58,425 nt of DNA from the NCBI GenBank assembly GCA_023954075.1, contig JAMLIV010000021.1:1-58425 (forward strand). The letters are read 5' to 3'. The notes under the pieces are model-generated. The model was given only the letters and a program-made list of their open reading frames with translations. It was not told where the DNA came from and made no database searches. The DNA is from Lysobacteraceae bacterium. Its GTDB lineage: Bacteria > Pseudomonadota > Gammaproteobacteria > Xanthomonadales > Xanthomonadaceae. Shown here piece after piece: positions 25,501 through 35,978 of this stretch. The position numbers and the translations under genes were made by a program. Within the stretch, counting starts at the first letter, position 1; each line of letters opens with the position of its first letter.

Positions 25501-26673
25501 ATCGATCACGTAGCGGATGCGCGGCACGGTGAGCGAAGTCTCGGCGACGTTGGTCGCCAGCACGATGCGGCGCTTCGGGCCGGGCGAGAAGATGCGGTCC
25601 TGATCGCGCGCGGAGAGCCGCGCATACAGCGGCAGCACTTCGGTTTCACGGTACTTGCGCCGCTCCAGCGCCTGGTGCGCATCGCGGATCTCGCGCTCGC
25701 CGGGCAGAAACACGAGGATGTCGCCCATCGGATCCTCGCGCGTGGCTTCGTCCGCCGCGCGCACGAGGGCGTCGAGAACGCCCATGCCCTGGTCCCCCAT
25801 CCGCGACGGGACACGAGTCTTCCCTCGTTCTCCCATCCGCGATGGGTGAGTGGAATCATCCGCGTGCTCTCCCCCATCCAGCGGCCGATAGCGCGTTTCC
25901 ACCGGATAGCTGCGCCCCTCGATCGCCACCACCGGCGCATTGTCGAAGTGGCGGGAGAAGCGCTCGGTGTCGATCGTGGCCGAGGTGACGATGAGCTTGA
26001 GGTCCGGGCGCTTCTTCAGCAGCGTCTTCAGGTACCCCAGCAGGAAGTCGATGTTGAGGCTGCGCTCGTGCGCCTCGTCGACGATGATCGTGTCGTAAGC
26101 GGAGAGGTAGCGGTCGGACTGGATCTCGGCCAGCAGGATGCCGTCGGTCATGAACTTGATGCAGCCGGACTCCGAGGTGCGCTCGGTGAAGCGCACCTGG
26201 TAGCCCACCGCGCCGCCCAGCTCCACCTGCAGCTCCTGTGCGACACGATGGGCCACCGCGCGCGCGGCGATCCGGCGCGGCTGGGTGCAGCCGATCAGGC
26301 CCGCCGCACCGCGCCCGGCGGCCAGGCACATCTTGGGCAGCTGCGTCGTCTTGCCCGAGCCGGTTTCACCGGCCACCACGATCACCTGATGGCGCTCGAT
26401 CAGTTCGACGATGCGCGCGGCCTCGCGCGCCACCGGCAGGGTTTCATCGAAGCTGGGCACGGGCAGCCGCGCGCGGCGCGCTTCGCAGGCGGCGACGGAT
26501 GCAGCCAGCGCGGCCTCGTACTCGGCGCGCAATGCGGCATCCTGCGCCTGCGCACGCACGCGCCCGCGCAGGCGCAGCAGCCGCCCGCGGTCACGGCTGA
26601 GTGCGTGCGACAGCGCATCGGGCGCGCGGCCGCGCGCCACGCTCGGGTTGATGTCAGCGGCCATAGCCCCCAT
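22585..26673 (-). CDS. hrpA: ATP-dependent RNA helicase HrpA (DEAH box) with in-frame repeat insertions
   Basis: 1362 residues. DEAH/RHA helicase core: GETGSGKTTQLPKM (Walker A), TQPRRIAARAVAHRVAQEL, TIIVDEAHERSLNIDFLLGYLK (DEAH), LIVTSATIDTERFSRHF and QRAGRCGRVAAGVCFRLYS (motif VI). The helicase-associated and OB-fold regions and the large HrpA-specific DUF3418 C-terminus follow. In E. coli HrpA resolves collided or stalled ribosomes and processes fimbrial mRNA (family knowledge). Two insertions are translated in frame: about residues 271-296 from a CCCATCCGCGATGGG-type unit, and about 635-681 from two 75-bp GTAG-repeat copies. Starts at 26673 or 26664 are both possible; neither has a strong ribosome-binding site. 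Divergent from dps. Confidence 0.96.
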   Translation of the reverse strand: MGAMAADINPSVARGRAPDALSHALSRDRGRLLRLRGRVRAQAQDAALRAEYEAALAASVAACEARRARLPVPSFDETLPVAREAARIVELIERHQVIVVAGETGSGKTTQLPKMCLAAGRGAAGLIGCTQPRRIAARAVAHRVAQELQVELGGAVGYQVRFTERTSESGCIKFMTDGILLAEIQSDRYLSAYDTIIVDEAHERSLNIDFLLGYLKTLLKKRPDLKLIVTSATIDTERFSRHFDNAPVVAIEGRSYPVETRYRPLDGGEHADDSTHPSRMGERGKTRVPSRMGDQGMGVLDALVRAADEATREDPMGDILVFLPGEREIRDAHQALERRKYRETEVLPLYARLSARDQDRIFSPGPKRRIVLATNVAETSLTVPRIRYVIDPGFARVKRYSPRGKLERLHVEPISQASANQRAGRCGRVAAGVCFRLYSQEDFDARPRYTDPEILRASLAGVILRMLSLGLGRVEEFPFLEAPDPRAVADGWQQLQELGAVDRERHLTDIGRTMARWPVDVALSRMLIAARGHGVLRQMLAIAAFLGIQDPRERPADQRQAADQAHAEFADPHSEFVGILKLWDAYRQAHEDLSQSKLRDWCEKHFLGFLRMREWRELHRQLVVLCQELGWALEERVGDIAPTYENPVAGRPYAADGKPRRVGDVAPTYENPVAGRPYAADGTYTLLHRALIAGLPTHIGQKNEKGIFEGPRGRRFQVFPGSALARQPPRWLLCATLLDTRKVWALTCARIEPDWVIAELSHLLARRHFDPHWARSQGRVTGFEQISLFGLVLAPKRPIHYGGLYPLEARDIFVRQALVPGEIDTRAGFVARNLATLEKAREEEAKLRRAGLVADEDWQARWYLDRIPADINSAAGLDAWYRKLSGEERRRLEWPLAELLPGEGSDAERFPKYFPLGDARLALHYHFLPGAEDDGVTLDVPLHLLNALDPARLEWLVPGLVEEKATALIRGLPKAQRRNFVPAPDFARAFAQAWPAPSADSLRGELARFLAKVTGAPIAATDFDEAALEPHLRLRIRLLEGKERLLAESRDLDELRQRFGDRARESFAARAGRDLADSGLTEFPETPVPLQVSGEAGVPAFPALVDEGESVALRVFARRDEADAAHRDGVRRLLHLALADRAKQARKQLPVSPKIGLLYAAIETQERLREDIVTAALRAVEGDDLGAIRDRAAFVQRAAEAGKRLFGEAVRRLELAESILQRVAELRPKLESPLMGWAKGNLDDLRAQLDGLVHPGFLRHTPPDALAHFPRYLDAMLLRAERALRDPAKDQARMLELTPFVQALDAARATPAFADPRWQALRWELEELRVSLFAQELGTAIPVSAKRLARQLELLRAGAAQP
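24630..24766 (-). repeat. Tandem GTAG-palindrome pair translated inside hrpA
   Basis: Two head-to-tail copies with a period of exactly 75 bp (25 codons). Each contains an inverted pair of GTAG units: 24630-24655 with 24666-24691, and 24705-24730 with 24741-24766. Translated, they give RVGDxAPTYENPVAGRPYAA twice, followed by DG. The sequence is nearly identical to the intergenic copies elsewhere in the window, so insertion into the gene must be recent or maintained by gene conversion. Confidence 0.92.
25796..25846 (-). repeat. Second in-frame palindromic repeat in hrpA
   Basis: CCCATC-CGC-GACGGG at 25796-25810 and the perfect dyad CCCATC-CGC-GATGGG at 25832-25846, period 36 bp (12 codons), translated as PSRMGERGKTRV followed by PSRMGDQG. 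It lies between the helicase motifs of the N-terminal core. The flank GATGGGAGAACGAGGGAAG on the minus strand resembles GATGGGCGCGAGAACGAGAAG in the pilD insert (948-968). Confidence 0.7.
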
Positions 26674-26761
26674 CTATTGATGTCTGCGGGAGAATCAACT
26701 TCCTGCTCCCGGAAAAGCGGCGTAGGGTAACCGCCATCATTCACCACGCAAGGAGTTCGAC

Positions 26762-27241
26762 ATGAAAATCGATATCGGGATCAAGTCTGCGGACCGCAAG
26801 GCAATTGCCGATGGCCTCTCGCACTTCCTCGCCGACGCCTACACGCTTTATCTCAAGACCCACAGCTTCCACTGGAACGTGACCGGGCCGATGTTCAACT
26901 CGCTGCACGTCATGTTCGAGACCCAGTACACCGAGCAGTGGGCGGCGCTGGACGAGATCGCCGAACGCATCCGCGCCATCGGTTTCCCCGCGCCTGGTTC
27001 CTATGGCGAGTTCGTGAAGCTCACGTCCATCGCCGAAGAGCCCGGCCGCGAAGGCGAGGTGCCGGACTGGAAGGAAATGGTCAGGCAGCTGGTGGCGGGC
27101 AACGAAGCGGTGTGCCGTACCGCGCGCAAGGTGCTCGCCACCGCCTCGCAGGCCGGCGACGAGCCCACCGTGGACCTTCTCACCCAGCGCCTGCAGGCGC
27201 ATGAAAAGGCCGCCTGGATGTTGCGCTCGCTGCTGGAATGA
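26762..27241 (+). CDS. dps: Dps-family DNA-binding ferritin-like protein
   Basis: 159 residues forming a four-helix Dps protomer: [43 protein letters not shown] carries the intersubunit ferroxidase ligands (H37, H49, D64, E68). Twelve such subunits oxidise and store iron using peroxide and may protect DNA. The N-terminus [18 protein letters not shown] is short and not strongly basic, so nonspecific DNA binding may be weak. AAGGAG seven bases upstream gives a clear start. Monocistronic: a strong intrinsic terminator follows. No OxyR site was recognised in the 88-bp gap to the divergent hrpA. Confidence 0.95.
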   Translation: MKIDIGIKSADRKAIADGLSHFLADAYTLYLKTHSFHWNVTGPMFNSLHVMFETQYTEQWAALDEIAERIRAIGFPAPGSYGEFVKLTSIAEEPGREGEVPDWKEMVRQLVAGNEAVCRTARKVLATASQAGDEPTVDLLTQRLQAHEKAAWMLRSLLE

Positions 27242-27263
27242 TGCGCAGCGGTTCGCACACGCG

Positions 27264-27294
27264 AAGGCCGGGAATTGCGTTCCCGGCCTTTTTT
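27264..27294 (+). terminator. Intrinsic terminator of dps
   Basis: 11-bp perfect stem AAGGCCGGGAA / TTCCCGGCCTT with a 5-nt loop, followed directly by TTTT and then GTGCTT; 23 bp after the dps stop. Confidence 0.93.
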
Positions 27295-27313
27295 GTGCTT
27301 ACACTCCAGATTG

Positions 27314-27324
27314 TTGCAGTGCAA
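27314..27324 (+). promoter_or_regulatory. Palindrome upstream of gdhA (possible operator)
   Basis: Perfect dyad TTGCA-G-TGCAA, 29 bases before the gdhA ATG and immediately next to a CAATAT that could be a weak -10 element. Its position fits a repressor site over the promoter. The regulator is unknown. Confidence 0.35.
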
Positions 27325-27352
27325 TATCGCCAGATTCCGGGGAACCGTCGCC

Positions 27353-28696
<1,344 letters not shown>

Positions 28697-28726
28697 GCGG
28701 CGCGGTGCATCGGCTATCCTGAGCCG

Positions 28727-30541
28727 ATGCCCGAGACACCTCTTGAACTGCTGAAGCGCGTCTTCGGCTACGACAGCTTTCGCGGCGAGCAGGCGGCGAT
28801 CATCGATCACCTGGTCGCCGGCCACGACGCCCTGGTGCTGATGCCGACCGGCGGCGGAAAGTCACTGTGCTATCAGCTTCCTGCCCTGCTGCGCGAGGGG
28901 ACGGGCATCGTGATTTCGCCGCTGATCGCGCTGATGCAGGACCAGGTCGACGCGCTGCGCCAGCTCGGCGTGCGCGCGGCGCGCCTGGATTCCTCGCTGG
29001 AGGCGCGCGAGGCGCTCGACACCGAACGCGCGCTCGCCGCCGGCGCGCTGGATCTGGTGTACGTCTCGCCCGAACGCTTCCTCACCGAACGCTTCATGGA
29101 CCGCATCGACGCGCTGCCGATCGCGCTGTTCGCCATCGACGAGGCCCACTGCGTTTCGCAGTGGGGCCACGACTTCCGGCCCGAGTACCGCCAGCTCGAC
29201 GTGCTGCACCAGCGCTGGCCGAGGGTGCCGCGCATCGCGCTCACCGCCACCGCCGATGCGCCCACGCGCGCGGAAATCGCCGAGCGCCTGGCGCTGGACG
29301 AGGCGCGCTGGTTCGTCAGTTCCTTCGACCGCCCCAACATCCGCTATCGGGTGGAACAGAAGGCCAACGGCAAGAAGCAGCTGCTCGATTTCCTCGCCAT
29401 GCGCGCCGGGCAATCGGGCATCGTCTACTGCCTGTCGCGGCGCAAGGTCGAGGACACCGCCGAGTTTCTCGTCGGGCACGGCGTGTCGGCCCTGCCCTAC
29501 CACGCCGGCATGGCGGCCGCGGCGCGCGCCGAAAACCAGCGCCGCTTCATCCGCGAGGAAGGCATCGTGATGTGCGCCACGATCGCTTTCGGCATGGGCA
29601 TCGACAAGCCCGACGTGCGCTTCGTGGCGCATGTCGACCTGCCCAAATCCATCGAGGGCTACTATCAGGAAACCGGCCGCGCCGGGCGCGATGGTGACCC
29701 GGCCGAGGCCTGGATGTGCTGGGGCATGGGCGATGTCGCCACGCTCTCGCAGATGATCGAGGCGGGCGAGGCGGATGAATCGCGCAAGCGCCTGGAGCGG
29801 CACAAGCTCAACGTGCTGCTGGGCTATGCCGAAACCATCCGCTGCCGCCGCCAGACGCTGCTCGCCAGTTTCGGCGAGACCTACCCGGACCCCTGCGGCA
29901 ACTGCGACAACTGCCTGGAACCGCCGCCCACCTGGGACGGCACGCAGGCGGCGCGCAAGGCGCTCTCCTGCGTGTGGCGCTGCGGCCAGCGCTTTGGCGC
30001 GGGGCACCTGATCGACGTGCTGCGCGGCACCCGCACCGAGAAGGTTCTTCAGCACGGGCACGATACGCTCAGCACCTTCGGCATCGGTGCCGAGCTGGAG
30101 GCCATCGCCTGGCGCGGCGTATTCCGCCAGCTGGTCACCGCCGGGCTGCTCGACATCGATCACACCCGCTTCGGCGCGCTGCGCCTGACCGAAGCCGCGC
30201 GCCCGCTGCTGCGCGGTGAAGGCCACCTGACCCTGCGCCGCGACGCGCCGGCGGCGCGCCGGCGCGGCAGGTCCGAGCGCGGGCGCGGCGCGGCCACGGA
30301 GGAGATTGCGCTCAGCGACGCGGCGCGGCTGCGCTTCGAGGCACTGCGCGAGCTGCGCACGGCGCTGGCGCGCGAACAGAACCTGCCGGCCTACATGATC
30401 TTCGGCAACGCCACCTTGCGCGGCATCGCCGAGGCCGATCCGAACGAGCTGGACGAACTGGCGACCGTCTCCGGAGTCGGCGTGGCCAAGCTGGAGCGCT
30501 ACGGCGAATCGGTGCTGGAGACCCTGGCGCTGCTGCGCTGA
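28727..30541 (+). CDS. recQ: ATP-dependent DNA helicase RecQ
   Basis: 604-residue RecQ. Motif 0 YDSFRGEQ, Walker A MPTGGGKS (39-46), [18 protein letters not shown] (from 137), TATAD, and motif [15 protein letters not shown]. The zinc-binding domain has the cysteines of [26 protein letters not shown], then a winged-helix domain, a basic low-complexity linker ([18 protein letters not shown]) and a C-terminal HRDC domain (about 525-604, [24 protein letters not shown]). A 3'-5' helicase of recombination and fork repair. It starts 30 bp after gdhA, so the two may share a transcript; convergent with yhdP. Confidence 0.97.
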   Translation: MPETPLELLKRVFGYDSFRGEQAAIIDHLVAGHDALVLMPTGGGKSLCYQLPALLREGTGIVISPLIALMQDQVDALRQLGVRAARLDSSLEAREALDTERALAAGALDLVYVSPERFLTERFMDRIDALPIALFAIDEAHCVSQWGHDFRPEYRQLDVLHQRWPRVPRIALTATADAPTRAEIAERLALDEARWFVSSFDRPNIRYRVEQKANGKKQLLDFLAMRAGQSGIVYCLSRRKVEDTAEFLVGHGVSALPYHAGMAAAARAENQRRFIREEGIVMCATIAFGMGIDKPDVRFVAHVDLPKSIEGYYQETGRAGRDGDPAEAWMCWGMGDVATLSQMIEAGEADESRKRLERHKLNVLLGYAETIRCRRQTLLASFGETYPDPCGNCDNCLEPPPTWDGTQAARKALSCVWRCGQRFGAGHLIDVLRGTRTEKVLQHGHDTLSTFGIGAELEAIAWRGVFRQLVTAGLLDIDHTRFGALRLTEAARPLLRGEGHLTLRRDAPAARRRGRSERGRGAATEEIALSDAARLRFEALRELRTALAREQNLPAYMIFGNATLRGIAEADPNELDELATVSGVGVAKLERYGESVLETLALLR

Positions 30542-30602
30542 GGGCCTGTGGAAAACCCATCTGCCGGCTGCCGACGCCGCCGAATGCGCCGGGCAGCGAT
30601 CG

Positions 30603-33600
30603 TCAGGGCGAGGGGTCGCGCGGCGCAGCCGCTTCTGCCTCGATCGTCGGCGCATCCCACGCTCCGGTGACGCGATACACCGTGCGCGTCATGTCCTTGA
30701 GCGGCTGGCGCAGCACGGCCTGGGCCACCGCGCCGACCGCCGCGCCGGCCGGACCCGCGGCAATCGCGCCGATCGCCGGCAGCACGCTGCCGGCCTTGGG
30801 CAGCACCTCCAGGGTCTGGTCGTAGTCGCGCGCCTTGAGGCCGGTGCGCCCGCGCAGGCGGATTTCCGCGGAGGGCGCATTGATCCGGAAGTCGTCGGTG
30901 AAGGCGTCGCCGCGCTCGATGCGGAAGCTGCCGGCCATCTGGTTGAACGCGAACCCGGACTTCAGGAAATCGCTGAAATCAAGGCTCAGCCGGCGCGGGA
31001 TTTCGGTCAGGCTGAGCAGGCCGAACAGGCGGCCGGCACCCGGCTCCACTTCCAGCACGCGCCCCTGCCCGACGCTGACATCGAGCCTGCCATCGGCCAC
31101 CGCCCAATCGAACGCGCCGGGGGCACCGGGCCACGCCAGCATCAGGCGTCCGTGGGTGCCGCTGCTTTCGATCAGGCGCGAGAAGCCCAGCGCCTCCAGC
31201 ATCGCGCCGGCATCGCGCGAGGAAAAATCCAGCGCCAGCGCGGTTGATTCGCGCCCTTCCACCACCTGCCAATCGCCCTTGGCCTTGAGATCGAGCGCCG
31301 CCGAGTGGGCATCGAACCGCTCGACGTGCAGGCCCGTGGCGGTAGGCCAGGTCTCCAGCCAGACGTTGCCCAGGTGCGCGCCGGAAAACCGGGTATCGGC
31401 CGACTCCAGGTGAATCGGCGGGATCAGGCCGGGCGCGGAAAGCACCTGCGTTGTCGCCGCATCCTGCCCGGCGTCCGCCGCATCCGTCTCCGGCCAGTGC
31501 AGGCGATCAAGACGCGCGGTGATGCCCTTCTGGGCAAGCCCATCGAGCGGCACCGACAGCTCACCCGCCAGCGCATCGCCGGCAAAGCCGAAGGTGAATC
31601 GCTCCGCATCGCGCTGCATCGTGACGCGGGTTTCACGGAACGGCCGGCCAAAAAGGTTCAGTTCGCCGATGAACAAGTCCGCCGAAGCCAGGTGCAGCGC
31701 CGCTTCGCCATCCCCCAACCCCGCAGCGACGCCGCCCCAGGCCGCGGCATCGAGCACCGGGATCTGCCCGGCGACGTGCAGGCCGCGCGGCGGCGGCGCG
31801 GCGTCCACGACGTCGCCGAACAGCGCGGTGCCGCTGAAGCCATCGACGCCCGAACGCCCGTGCAGGCGCAGCAGTCCGCCCAGGCGCAGGTCGATGCCGA
31901 CGTCCGGCTCTTGCAGGGTCAGGTCCAGATCCAGCGGCATCCGGTCGGCGGCATCCTTGCGCAGCGGGGCCGGAAGGTGGATCGACACGCCCGCCAGATC
32001 CGAGCGCACCCGCAGCTGGGGCGCGGCGCGGGCAGCGCCGTCCGGCTCGGGCACGGTCAGTTGCAGGGTCCAGTCGGACTCGCCGCCCAGCCACGGCGTC
32101 AGCCAGCGGCTGCGCGCATTGGATTGGACCAGCCGCGCCGCCGGGAAATGCCCGCGCAGGCTGGCTTCGGCGAGGTGTTCGGGCTGCGAGGTGTAGTCGC
32201 CCACGGCGATGCTGAGCGCGCCCAGCGTCCCGCCGAACCCGACGCTCAGCTCATCGGCAAGGAATCCGCGGTCGGAAAACCGCACCCGCCCGCTCGCGCC
32301 CTCGAAATCCAGCCCCCAGTTCGCATCGCGCAGGTCCATGCGCGCCAGGTCCACCTGTCCATCGACCTTCGGCTCGCCCAGGTGATCCTCCAGCGGGATG
32401 TGGAGCGCCAGGGCCACTTCGCCGCGGCCACCGAGCGAAACGCCATCCAGCAGTTCGCCGTGCGCTTCATGCAGGGGGCTCTTGCGCAGGACCTGCAGCA
32501 GCGCCGAGCCGCTGCCGTTCCCATGCACATCCAGCGCAAGGATCGAATCGCCGAAGTCGGCGATGCCGCCGCGCGCGCTGGCCACCTGCGCAGCGCCCAC
32601 CTCGCCCGCCAGATCAAGCTCCATCGACACGTTGATGAAGCGCGCCGTGCCGCGCACGCGGTGCCCGGGCAGCCAGTCCGGGTGATAGGCGATCTGGGCG
32701 TCCTCCAGCTCAGCCAGCGCCTCGAAGCGCCCCTCGCCATCGGGGAACGGCCAGTCGCGCACATTGCCGCGCACCACCGCGCTGCCGCGCGCGACGCGGC
32801 CGCCGAGCAGCGCGGTATCGAGCCAGCGCACGGCCGCTTCAGACATCACGTTGACCGGCCAGAAGCGCTTGGCCACAACCAGCGGACCTTCGCCGACGTC
32901 GGCGCGCAGGTCCAGCAGCACGCCACCGCCATCGGGAAACTGCGCACCGCCGGCCAGCGTGATGGCGTAGTCGTCCTCGTTGAGCCGCAATCCCGGCGTA
33001 TCGATGCGCCAGCCATCGCCTGGATCGAAGGCGAGTATCTCTCCGGCAACGCGCGGCATGAACGGGGCGCGCAGCACGCCAGGGGCCTGCACGGTCCAGA
33101 CGCCGGGAGCCACGTCCAGGCGCAGCGCGCGCGCATCGCCGTCCAGCACCCCGGAAACGTCTTGGAAAGCCGGGATGCCGCCCACCGGCTGCCAACCGGC
33201 ATCGAGCAGACGCGCTTCGAACCGGTAGCGTCCGGCATCGAACCAGGCCGCTCGCAGCGACTCCAGCGTGCCGTGCGGCGTGGCCTCGCCCAGCCAGTGC
33301 CGCAGCCGCGCCGGCATCGCCGGAACCAGCCGCGCGAGCGCCAGCGGCGGGCCCAGCGCCAGCGCATCGGCTTCCACGCGCACCAGCCCGGAGCCATCGC
33401 GCTGCGCATGCCCCTGCCGCACGACCTCGAGCGAGTGGCTGCCTAGTTCATCGACCACCTGCCACGAAGGCACCACCGCGCGCCAGCCAGAGCCGCCCTC
33501 CCGCCACACCCGCGCCTGCATCTGCCAGACCGCGAACCGCGCCGATTGTTCGACGATGCGTCCGTCGTCCTCTCCGCTTTCGATCGCCGCATGCAGCGCG

Positions 33601-34436
33601 AACGGGGCCATGGAGGCATCCAGCTGCACGCCGATCGGCTCTCCCTCGGCAAAATCCAGCCACACGCGCAGGTCGCCGCGCGCCTGCGACAGCCCGACCT
33701 GCCCCATCGTCAGTTCGCGCAGCCAGATCGCCCAGTCCTGCGCGCGGCCCTCAAGATAGGCCGTGCCCGTCCGCCCGTCCGGGCTCAAATCCGCTCCGAG
33801 CCGCAGCATCGCGCCCGGCACCTCGCCATGGACGTAGGCCCCCAGGCGCAGCTGCCCGCCGGCGCGCTGCATGCGCGCGTCGATGCGCGGCACGACGCGC
33901 TGGCGTCCGGTGATCGCATCGCGGAACCGAAGTCGCGCCGCGCGCACTTCCAGCGCGCCGAAGCGATCGAGCTGCTGGAACTGCGAGCGGTTCGCGGCAG
34001 CAGGCGCACCGCGGCCGAAGCCGTCGAGCCGCCAGCGCCCGTCGGCATCGCGGTGCAGCTCGAGTTCGGGGCCGTCCAGCGCAAGCTCGGTCAGCGGCAT
34101 GCCCGGCCACAGGCCGGAATAGATGTTCACCTGGAGCTGGGCGCGGTCGATGTCGAGCACTTCCGGTGCCTGCCCGATGCGCAGGCCGGAAAGCGAAAGC
34201 CGCGGCCCGGCGCGATTCCATTGCGCCTGGACGGCCCCCAGCGCAACCGGCGCATCAATGCGTTCCGACAGCCAGCGCGCCACGGCATCGGGATGCCGCG
34301 TCAGCACCGGCAGGAGCTGGCTCGCCAGCCCCACCGCAAGCGCCGTGAGGATCACGACGGCCAGCAGGCTCCAGCCCAGCATGCGGCGGGCGCGCCTGAG
34401 CGTGCGCCGCATCCGCCCGTGCGCCCGGCCGCTCAT
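30603..34436 (-). CDS. yhdP: YhdP family AsmA-like envelope protein
   Basis: 1277 residues. A single N-terminal membrane anchor (LGWSLLAVVILTALAVGLAS after a very basic RRTLRRARR start) precedes a long periplasmic region of repeating beta segments, with AsmA/DUF3971 features and the C-terminal block LSLTEIPRRLSLDFSDFLKSGFAFNQMAGSFRIERGDAFTDDFRINAPSAEIRLRG that is diagnostic of YhdP. Such proteins are thought to form a hydrophobic groove moving phospholipid from inner to outer membrane (family knowledge). It follows rng by 42 bp in the maf-rng-yhdP order seen in many gammaproteobacteria. The usual next gene, tldD, is absent; convergent recQ lies there instead. Confidence 0.93.
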   Translation of the reverse strand: MSGRAHGRMRRTLRRARRMLGWSLLAVVILTALAVGLASQLLPVLTRHPDAVARWLSERIDAPVALGAVQAQWNRAGPRLSLSGLRIGQAPEVLDIDRAQLQVNIYSGLWPGMPLTELALDGPELELHRDADGRWRLDGFGRGAPAAANRSQFQQLDRFGALEVRAARLRFRDAITGRQRVVPRIDARMQRAGGQLRLGAYVHGEVPGAMLRLGADLSPDGRTGTAYLEGRAQDWAIWLRELTMGQVGLSQARGDLRVWLDFAEGEPIGVQLDASMAPFALHAAIESGEDDGRIVEQSARFAVWQMQARVWREGGSGWRAVVPSWQVVDELGSHSLEVVRQGHAQRDGSGLVRVEADALALGPPLALARLVPAMPARLRHWLGEATPHGTLESLRAAWFDAGRYRFEARLLDAGWQPVGGIPAFQDVSGVLDGDARALRLDVAPGVWTVQAPGVLRAPFMPRVAGEILAFDPGDGWRIDTPGLRLNEDDYAITLAGGAQFPDGGGVLLDLRADVGEGPLVVAKRFWPVNVMSEAAVRWLDTALLGGRVARGSAVVRGNVRDWPFPDGEGRFEALAELEDAQIAYHPDWLPGHRVRGTARFINVSMELDLAGEVGAAQVASARGGIADFGDSILALDVHGNGSGSALLQVLRKSPLHEAHGELLDGVSLGGRGEVALALHIPLEDHLGEPKVDGQVDLARMDLRDANWGLDFEGASGRVRFSDRGFLADELSVGFGGTLGALSIAVGDYTSQPEHLAEASLRGHFPAARLVQSNARSRWLTPWLGGESDWTLQLTVPEPDGAARAAPQLRVRSDLAGVSIHLPAPLRKDAADRMPLDLDLTLQEPDVGIDLRLGGLLRLHGRSGVDGFSGTALFGDVVDAAPPPRGLHVAGQIPVLDAAAWGGVAAGLGDGEAALHLASADLFIGELNLFGRPFRETRVTMQRDAERFTFGFAGDALAGELSVPLDGLAQKGITARLDRLHWPETDAADAGQDAATTQVLSAPGLIPPIHLESADTRFSGAHLGNVWLETWPTATGLHVERFDAHSAALDLKAKGDWQVVEGRESTALALDFSSRDAGAMLEALGFSRLIESSGTHGRLMLAWPGAPGAFDWAVADGRLDVSVGQGRVLEVEPGAGRLFGLLSLTEIPRRLSLDFSDFLKSGFAFNQMAGSFRIERGDAFTDDFRINAPSAEIRLRGRTGLKARDYDQTLEVLPKAGSVLPAIGAIAAGPAGAAVGAVAQAVLRQPLKDMTRTVYRVTGAWDAPTIEAEAAAPRDPSP

Positions 34437-34478
34437 GCGCGCATCCGGAGGGCCGCCACCGGCCGCCGCACGCCGCCG

Positions 34479-35957
34479 TCAGAGCAGGACAACGTCGTAC
34501 TGCTCCTGCGCATACTGCTCGTCGGCCTGGAAGCGGATGGTCTTGCCGATGAATTCCTCCAGCTCGGCCACCGCGCCCGATTCCTCCTCCAGAATGCGCG
34601 TGACCACGCGCGCGGACGCCAGCACCAGCAGCTTTTCCGCCTCGAACTGGCGCACCGCGCGGGTGATCTCGCGGAAGATCTCGTAGCACACGGTTTCGGC
34701 GGTCTTGATGCTGCCGCGCCCGGCGCAGGTCGGACACGGTTCGCACAGCTGGCGCACCAGGCTGTCGGTGGTGCGCTTGCGCGTCATTTCCACCAGGCCC
34801 AGCGGGGAAAACTCGTGGACCGTGGCCTTGGTGTGGTCGTGCGCGAGCGATTTTTCGAGCTGGCGCAGCACCTGGCGGCGGTGTTCGGCATCCTGCATGT
34901 CGATGAAGTCGATGATGATGATGCCGCCCAGGTTGCGCAGGCGAAGCTGGCGCGCGATCGACTGCGCCGCCTCCAGATTGGTGCGGAACACCGTGTCTTC
35001 GAGGTTGCGGTGCCCCAGGAAGGCGCCGGTGTTCACGTCCACGGTGGTCATGGCCTCGGTCTGATCGATGACGAGGTAGCCACCGGATTTCAGCGGCACC
35101 TGTTTCTGCATTGCGCGCAGGACTTCATCCTCCACGCCATAGAGGTCGAAGATCGGGCGCTCGCCGGGGTAATGCTCCACGCGCTCGGCCAACTCCGGGA
35201 TGAACCGGGTCACGAAACGCTGAATGCGTTCGAACGACTCGCGCGAATCCACCCGCACCTTTTCCACGTCCTCGCGCATGTAGTCGCGCACGCAGCGCAG
35301 GATCAGCGACAGGTCCTCGTAGATGCAGGTGCCCACGCGCGCTTCGGCCATGCCGGCGCGCACCGCGCTCCAGACCTTGCCCAGATACACCACGTCCTTG
35401 GCCAGCGCCTCCTGGCTCTGGCCTTCGGCGTTGGTGCGCACGATGTAACCCATCGGCGCATCCAGGCTCAGCTCACCCATCATCGCCTTCAGCCGCGCGC
35501 GCTCGTCCTCGTCCTCGATGCGCGCCGACACGCCCAGCACGCGCCCGTGCGGCAGCAGCACCAGGTAGCGCGAGGGAATGCTGAGCTGGGTGGTGAGGCG
35601 CGCGCCCTTGGTGCCGATCGGGTCCTTCACCACCTGCACGATCACCTCCTGCCCTTCGCGCAGCAGCTCGCCGATCGCCGTCGTCGGCACCGGGGCCGGT
35701 TCTTCGCCGTCCAGCGGCTCGGGAACCGCCGGGCGCAGGATGTCGGAGGCGTGCAGGAAGGCGGCGCGGTCCAGCCCGATGTCCACGAAGGCGGCCTGCA
35801 TCCCGGGCATCACCCGCTGCACCCGTCCCTTGTAGATGTTGCCGACGTAGCCGCGCCGGCTGGAGCGCTCGATCAATACCTCCTGCAGCATGCCGTTCTC
35901 GACCACGGCGACGCGCGTCTCGCGCGGGGTGACGTTGATCAGGATTTCTTCGGACAT
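34479..35957 (-). CDS. rng: Ribonuclease G
   Basis: 492 residues of the RNase E/G family. An N-terminal S1 RNA-binding domain (GYVGNIYKGRVQRVMPGMQAAFVDIGLDRAAFLHASDI), the catalytic metal site in MTTVDVNTGAFLGHRNLEDTVF and GIIIIDFIDMQD, and the zinc-link cysteines EPCPTCAGRG. It has no RNase E-type C-terminal scaffold, so it is RNase G: 5' maturation of 16S rRNA and mRNA turnover. Lies 21 bp after maf. Confidence 0.96.
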   Translation of the reverse strand: MSEEILINVTPRETRVAVVENGMLQEVLIERSSRRGYVGNIYKGRVQRVMPGMQAAFVDIGLDRAAFLHASDILRPAVPEPLDGEEPAPVPTTAIGELLREGQEVIVQVVKDPIGTKGARLTTQLSIPSRYLVLLPHGRVLGVSARIEDEDERARLKAMMGELSLDAPMGYIVRTNAEGQSQEALAKDVVYLGKVWSAVRAGMAEARVGTCIYEDLSLILRCVRDYMREDVEKVRVDSRESFERIQRFVTRFIPELAERVEHYPGERPIFDLYGVEDEVLRAMQKQVPLKSGGYLVIDQTEAMTTVDVNTGAFLGHRNLEDTVFRTNLEAAQSIARQLRLRNLGGIIIIDFIDMQDAEHRRQVLRQLEKSLAHDHTKATVHEFSPLGLVEMTRKRTTDSLVRQLCEPCPTCAGRGSIKTAETVCYEIFREITRAVRQFEAEKLLVLASARVVTRILEEESGAVAELEEFIGKTIRFQADEQYAQEQYDVVLL

Positions 35958-35978
35958 GCGTGGCCCTGCCGGAAATGT

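Noticed and set aside
22519..26730. A 1403-codon open frame on the plus strand opposite hrpA, and similar long frames opposite argB/argC, relA, yhdP, rng and the M13 peptidase gene
   Set aside because: Long antisense frames are expected at this GC content because third-position GC suppresses stop codons on the opposite strand. Their translations are low-complexity and Arg/His/Gly-rich without recognisable domains, while the sense frames are clear conserved proteins.
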